A stretch of DNA of 25,863 bases, taken from assembly GCA_037440525.1 (NCBI GenBank), contig JBBITW010000032.1:1-25863 (forward strand), given 5' to 3'. A program made the translations under genes and the position numbers. The notes under the pieces were generated by a model. That model was not told the origin of the DNA, did no database searches, and was given only the letters and a program-made list of their open reading frames with translations. Shown here one piece after another: positions 21,946 through 25,863 of the stretch (its first letter is position 1; each line of letters opens with the position of its first letter). Source of the DNA: JBBITW01 sp037440525. Its GTDB lineage: Bacteria > Desulfobacterota > BSN033 > UBA1163.

Positions 21946-23526
21946 TTAGTGGATTTTCTTTTCATAGCCTTCCCAGTATCTGGCCCTCAACTCCTTTTTA
22001 TGAATCTTTCCAGAACCAGTCTTTGGAAGGGAATCCATAAAATCTATTGACTTTGGAGCTTTATAATGGGCTATACGATCCTTGCAGAATCTTATTATCT
22101 CCTCCTGAGAAGTATTTTCTCCTGGCTTTAAAACCACTATACCCTTTACAGCCTCTCCCCACTTCTCATCAGGCACTCCTATCACAGCACATTCTAATAT
22201 AGCAGGATGTGAATACAGGACATTCTCTACCTCTGTTGAATAGACATTCTCTCCACCTGTTATTATCATATCCTTTTTCCGATCAACTATTGTTACATAC
22301 CCTTCCTCATCCATAACTGCCATATCACCTGTATAGAGCCAACCATGCTTAATCGATTTTTCCGTCTCTTCAGGAAGTTTCCAGTAACCCTTTGTTACAA
22401 TATCCCCTTTCACGATAATCTCACCAACCTCTCTCTCATCCCTCCTGACCTCTTCCCCTTTTTCTTTTACAACCTTCAGCTCAACAGCAATAAATTCACG
22501 ACCTGTCTTTGACTTGAATCTCAGCTGTTCTTCCTCAGGCAAACTCTTTAAATGATCTTTCAGGATAGAGAGTGTTAGGTATGGACTTGTCTCTGTCATT
22601 CCATAGGTCTGGATGTAATCACATTTAAAAGTCTCAACAATCTTTCTAACCACCTCAGGAGCGATCGGTGCGCCCCCACTTAAAAGAACCCTAAGGCTAC
22701 TGTAATCATATTTCCCCACATCAGGATGATTGACCATTAAGTTGAGCATGGTTGGTATGAGATTTGTAATTGTTACCTTCTCCTTTTCTATACATTCAAG
22801 CACCCTTTGCGGATTAAATTCTCTTACAAGCACGTGCTTTCCTCCAACCCAGGTTATTGCCCATGTTGCCCATGCATCAGCAAGGTGAAAAAGGGGAGCC
22901 ACATGGATCCAGATATCTCTGTCTGTAAGCTGAAGCTCTGCAATTGTTCCAAGTGCATGAACCATCACATTCTTATGTGAAAGCACAACCCCTTTTGGCC
23001 TTCCTGTTGTGCCACTCGTATAGTATATCTGGGCTGGATCATCTTCAGATATTATTTCATCATAAATATTTTTTGAGCCTCCTTCTTTTATCAAATCCTC
23101 ATACTGTATATCCCTCTCATCCTTTGATATTTTATTCTCTCCTGTCCATATTATCTTCTTTATCTCTGAAATATTATCCCTGATGGAATCAACAAGATCA
23201 GCAAATTGTGGATCTGAGATTAAAACCCTGGATTCTGAATCATTAATGATAAAGGTGATCTCCCCTGGTGAAAGCCTGTAGTTGATAGGAACGGATACTG
23301 CACCGAGAAATGTTATTCCGTAATAGGATTCTAAGAAATAGTGGCAATTTGGATGAAGTATTGAAACCTTATCATCCTTTCCTATTCCAAAATCTCTTAA
23401 AGAATTTGATAGGCGAACGACACGATCATAAAATTCATGGTAGGTGAACCGTCTTTCATCACAAACCACAGCCTCCTTCTTGGGAAAGAGCTTCTTGGCC
23501 TTATTCAATGTATCTTGTAAAATCAT
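21946..23526 (-). CDS. Acyl-CoA synthetase (AMP-forming), fatty/carboxylic acid type
   Basis: This ATP-dependent ligase activates a carboxylic acid to its CoA thioester through an acyl-adenylate. With the ATG at 23526 it has 526 residues. Motifs are YTSGTTGRPKG (169-179, phosphate loop), YGMTETSP (308-315), GWLYTGD (395-401), the DRKKDMIITGGENVY hinge, and the catalytic lysine in GSGKIHKKELR (about Lys507). There is no signal peptide or membrane segment. An in-frame TTG five codons upstream is an alternative start, and neither has a strong ribosome-binding site. The gene follows livF by 33 bases, so the acid that enters through the transporter may be the substrate. Chain length or aromatic preference cannot be read from the sequence. 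Confidence 0.9.
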   Translation of the reverse strand: MILQDTLNKAKKLFPKKEAVVCDERRFTYHEFYDRVVRLSNSLRDFGIGKDDKVSILHPNCHYFLESYYGITFLGAVSVPINYRLSPGEITFIINDSESRVLISDPQFADLVDSIRDNISEIKKIIWTGENKISKDERDIQYEDLIKEGGSKNIYDEIISEDDPAQIYYTSGTTGRPKGVVLSHKNVMVHALGTIAELQLTDRDIWIHVAPLFHLADAWATWAITWVGGKHVLVREFNPQRVLECIEKEKVTITNLIPTMLNLMVNHPDVGKYDYSSLRVLLSGGAPIAPEVVRKIVETFKCDYIQTYGMTETSPYLTLSILKDHLKSLPEEEQLRFKSKTGREFIAVELKVVKEKGEEVRRDEREVGEIIVKGDIVTKGYWKLPEETEKSIKHGWLYTGDMAVMDEEGYVTIVDRKKDMIITGGENVYSTEVENVLYSHPAILECAVIGVPDEKWGEAVKGIVVLKPGENTSQEEIIRFCKDRIAHYKAPKSIDFMDSLPKTGSGKIHKKELRARYWEGYEKKIH

Positions 23527-23559
23527 ATTGGTCTCAAGCAAAATACTTATTATTATCCT

Positions 23560-24267
23560 TTATATCCCAAGGTAGGCTTCTCTTATCTCCCTTGAGCCCT
23601 TTATTTTTTCTGAGTTTCCCTCTGCTTTGATGTTACCTTCATGGATAATATAAACGTAATCCGAAACGTTAAGTGAGGCCTCCACATTCTGCTCAACAAG
23701 GAGAATGCTCAAACCTATTTCTGTCCTCATTCTTTCTATAGTTACGAGAACTTCAGCCACAAGCTTTGGGGCCAAGCCCTGACTTGGTTCGTCAAGCATA
23801 ATCAACCTTGGCCTAGTCATAAGTGCTCGAGCAATGGTCAGCATCTGTTGTTCACCACCGCTTAATGAACCGGCCCTCTGTATGGTTCTCTCCTTCAAGA
23901 TTGGAAATAGAGAGTAAATCAATTTCAATGATTCTTCCATATGTTTAATTGCCCTTTTTAGATAAGCCCCCATCATGAGATTTTCATGAACACTCATGTT
24001 GACAAACAGGTGCCTTCCTTCAGGAACAAGAACAATGCCAAGATCAACCTTTTTATGGGTTGGTAAATAAGTAATATCTTCTCCTTCAAAAGTGATCTTG
24101 CCTCCCCATGGTTCAATTGAGCCAAATATCGTCCTAAGAAGCGTCGTTTTACCAACCCCATTAGGTCCAAGTAAAGATGTAATGGAGCCTTTTTTAATCT
24201 CCAGGCTTGGGCCCCACAGAACCTGCATTGGTCCATATCCAGATTCGAGGTCGGCTACCTTAAGCAT
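23560..24267 (-). CDS. livF: Branched-chain amino-acid-type ABC transporter ATPase LivF
   Basis: This 235-residue ATPase of the HAAT (LivF) type has Walker A GPNGVGKT (34-41), the signature SLSGGEQQM, and Walker B RLIMLDEPSQG. The family-typical SILLVEQNVEASLNVSDYVY segment follows. Its ATG at 24267 overlaps the end of livG by eight bases, indicating coupled translation. It pairs with LivG to energise import through LivH/LivM. The solute could be an amino acid, a short-chain acid or an aromatic acid; the adjacent CoA ligase favours an acid. Confidence 0.94.
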   Translation of the reverse strand: MLKVADLESGYGPMQVLWGPSLEIKKGSITSLLGPNGVGKTTLLRTIFGSIEPWGGKITFEGEDITYLPTHKKVDLGIVLVPEGRHLFVNMSVHENLMMGAYLKRAIKHMEESLKLIYSLFPILKERTIQRAGSLSGGEQQMLTIARALMTRPRLIMLDEPSQGLAPKLVAEVLVTIERMRTEIGLSILLVEQNVEASLNVSDYVYIIHEGNIKAEGNSEKIKGSREIREAYLGI

Positions 24268-25009
24268 GAATTTCCTCCGATGTATGTCCTAAATATATCT
24301 CTACAACCCTCGGATCGGCTAAAGCCTGATCTGTTACCGCATCAATCAATTTTGATCCTTGGTGCATTACGATAACCCTTTCCGCAAATCCAGCTACTGC
24401 CCGCATGATATGTTCAACCATTGAGACAATAGCAATGTTCTCTTCTTTCTTTACCTCTTTGAGAAATCCAACCATATGATCAATGTCCTTTGGATGCATT
24501 CCAGCCAATGCCTCATCCATAAGAAGGAGTTTGGGCTTCATAGCTAAGGCCCGTGCAATCTCCATCAACTTTTTCTCAGTAGGAGTTAGCGAACCTGCTT
24601 CCTTATCAATGTGAGATGAAAGCCCCACAAGTTTAATATAACGCTCGGCTAATTCCAAAGATTCGTCAACACCAATCTTATCACCAATGGTCCCAAACAT
24701 AGCCCCTACGGCTACGTTCTCCTTTACCGTTGCAGAGCTGAATGGTCGCGGGATTTGAAATGTTCGGCCAATTCCCAGATGTGCCCTTCGAAAAGTGGGC
24801 AGACGCGTAATATCCTTATCTTCAAAAAGGACCTTTCCTTCATCAGGGAAATATACTCCACTAATAATATTATAAAGGGTAGTCTTTCCACTACCGTTTG
24901 GGCCAACAATCGCTATAGATTCGCCTGGCTGAATTTTAAAACTCATATCTTTCACAGCAGTAAGACCACCAAATCGTTTTGTTACATTTTCAAGTCTTAA
25001 GAGCACCAT
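24260..25009 (-). CDS. livG: Branched-chain amino-acid-type ABC transporter ATPase LivG
   Basis: This 249-residue ATPase has Walker A GPNGSGKT (36-43) and Walker B KLLLMDEALAG. The signature region reads SLTPTEKKLMEIARAL, not LSGGQ, a variant common in LivG. The family segment GIGRTFQIPRPF is present. I prefer the ATG at 25009, preceded by GGTGGA, over the GTG at 25018 that directly follows the livM stop. The C-terminal VVEIYLGHT motif is the normal LivG ending. Confidence 0.93.
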   Translation of the reverse strand: MVLLRLENVTKRFGGLTAVKDMSFKIQPGESIAIVGPNGSGKTTLYNIISGVYFPDEGKVLFEDKDITRLPTFRRAHLGIGRTFQIPRPFSSATVKENVAVGAMFGTIGDKIGVDESLELAERYIKLVGLSSHIDKEAGSLTPTEKKLMEIARALAMKPKLLLMDEALAGMHPKDIDHMVGFLKEVKKEENIAIVSMVEHIMRAVAGFAERVIVMHQGSKLIDAVTDQALADPRVVEIYLGHTSEEIHA

Positions 25010-25018
25010 CGGATCCAC

Positions 25019-25863
25019 CTATACGATAAATTTCATTAAGGCTGTCCCTCTAAATCTTCTTTTGATGACCCCAATGACTCCCTCGGGAAATGCGACAATG
25101 ATAACAATAATAATGGGAGCAAAAATGAGAAGTTGAAATCCCGGTACGATGACTGTAAGCCAGTATTTTGACAACCCATAGATGAGCCCTCCAACCACAG
25201 GACCGAGCAGAGTCCCTGCACCTCCAAGTAAAACAATAATGATACACTCTACAGTATAATGTATCTCAAATGCTTGAGGTGGAAAGACATAAGTAAGTTT
25301 AAGAGCCCAGGCCGAAGCACCTACCAAACCAGCGAGGGAAGAGCTGGTGACGAAGGCAATGATTTTGTATTTGGTGACATTAATTCCCATTACCTTGGCT
25401 GCATCTTCATCTTCGCGAAGGGCAGTAAGTGCATAGCCGATCTTTCCTCTCATGTAATAAATTGTAATGAAAGCAGAGAAACAGGCAATGAAAAATATGA
25501 AGATATCAGCCCATAAAGTTGAAAGCAGACTTGCTGCATCTCTGCCAAAAGCTTGAGTGAGCTGACCAGAAAATATGATTCCTTCAGAACCACCCCATAT
25601 TTTTGTTCCCTCAATGAGAAACCTAAATCCCTCATTTACCCCAATAGTGGCAATGGCAAAATACGCACCCCTGAGCCTTAGGGCTACTGCCCCTACCATT
25701 ATAGAAAGGAGGCTTGCCATGATCAGCGAAAGGACAAGGCCGATGATTATAATTCCGATTCCAAGGGACTGAAACTGGTATAAATTTATGATGCTCAATG
25801 CCATTCCGTATGTACCCAAACCCATAAATGCGACATAACCAAAATCCACATAGCCAGTCATTC
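25019..25863 (-). CDS. livM: Branched-chain amino-acid-type ABC transporter permease LivM (5' end outside window)
   Basis: About 281 residues of an integral inner-membrane permease are visible, with repeated hydrophobic helices. Family stretches are GYVDFGYVAFMGLGTYG near the visible start, GAYFAIATIGVNEG, and the cytoplasmic coupling loop ALREDEDAAKVMGINVTKYK. TVECIIIVLLGGAGTLLGPV comes near the end. The visible Met at the edge is an internal residue, because intact LivM has one or two further helices before it. livG follows directly after the TAG. Confidence 0.93.
   Translation of the reverse strand, partial: MTGYVDFGYVAFMGLGTYGMALSIINLYQFQSLGIGIIIIGLVLSLIMASLLSIMVGAVALRLRGAYFAIATIGVNEGFRFLIEGTKIWGGSEGIIFSGQLTQAFGRDAASLLSTLWADIFIFFIACFSAFITIYYMRGKIGYALTALREDEDAAKVMGINVTKYKIIAFVTSSSLAGLVGASAWALKLTYVFPPQAFEIHYTVECIIIVLLGGAGTLLGPVVGGLIYGLSKYWLTVIVPGFQLLIFAPIIIVIIVAFPEGVIGVIKRRFRGTALMKFIV

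Overview
The window is A+T-rich and reads as the chromosome of an anaerobic bacterium. The cell-division genes zapA and zapB-like, a bacterial release factor 2 with its programmed frameshift, and a large set of heterodisulfide-reductase (Hdr)-type iron-sulfur flavoproteins suggest a Desulfobacterota-like sulfate reducer or syntroph. That placement is inference: no rRNA or other phylogenetic marker has been tested. Nearly every gene lies on the minus strand, so transcription runs from high to low coordinates.

Right end (21946-25863): three genes of a branched-chain amino-acid/carboxylate ABC transporter (livM, cut by the window edge, then livG and livF), followed by an acyl-CoA synthetase. Next comes a small decay zone (about 20900-21883). 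It holds an intact hicB antitoxin followed by a deleted, frameshifted hicA toxin, and a REP-associated tyrosine transposase gene split by a 225-bp inverted-repeat element.

Centre (2622-20832): one co-directional run of 15 genes. The order is lacI-type regulator, malate dehydrogenase, fumarase alpha, fumarase beta, hdrC, hdrB, a short hdrA (435 aa), a full hdrA (649 aa), hdrC, hdrB, a double-length hdrA (1010 aa), mvhD, an frhB-like flavoprotein, and the iron-sulfur and flavoprotein subunits of a soluble fumarate reductase/succinate dehydrogenase of the thiol:fumarate reductase (Tfr) type. No membrane anchor or quinone-binding subunit is present. I infer a cytosolic machine for the malate-fumarate-succinate segment of the TCA cycle. 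Succinate/fumarate electrons would pass through HdrB/HdrC to bifurcating HdrA flavins and MvhD/FrhB-like carriers instead of menaquinone. This is the most interesting system in the window.

Several wider junctions inside this run contain palindromic repeats. Three copies of an inverted-repeat (MITE-like) element lie in the operon, and a fourth sits inside the broken transposase gene. A second repeat family separates fumarase alpha from beta and recurs at the left window edge. Unrelated palindromes sit between tfrB and tfrA, hdrB and hdrA, and hdrA and hdrA.

Left end (1-2423): prfB with a canonical +1 frameshift site, then a zapB-like coiled-coil gene and zapA, then about 500 bp with no supportable gene.
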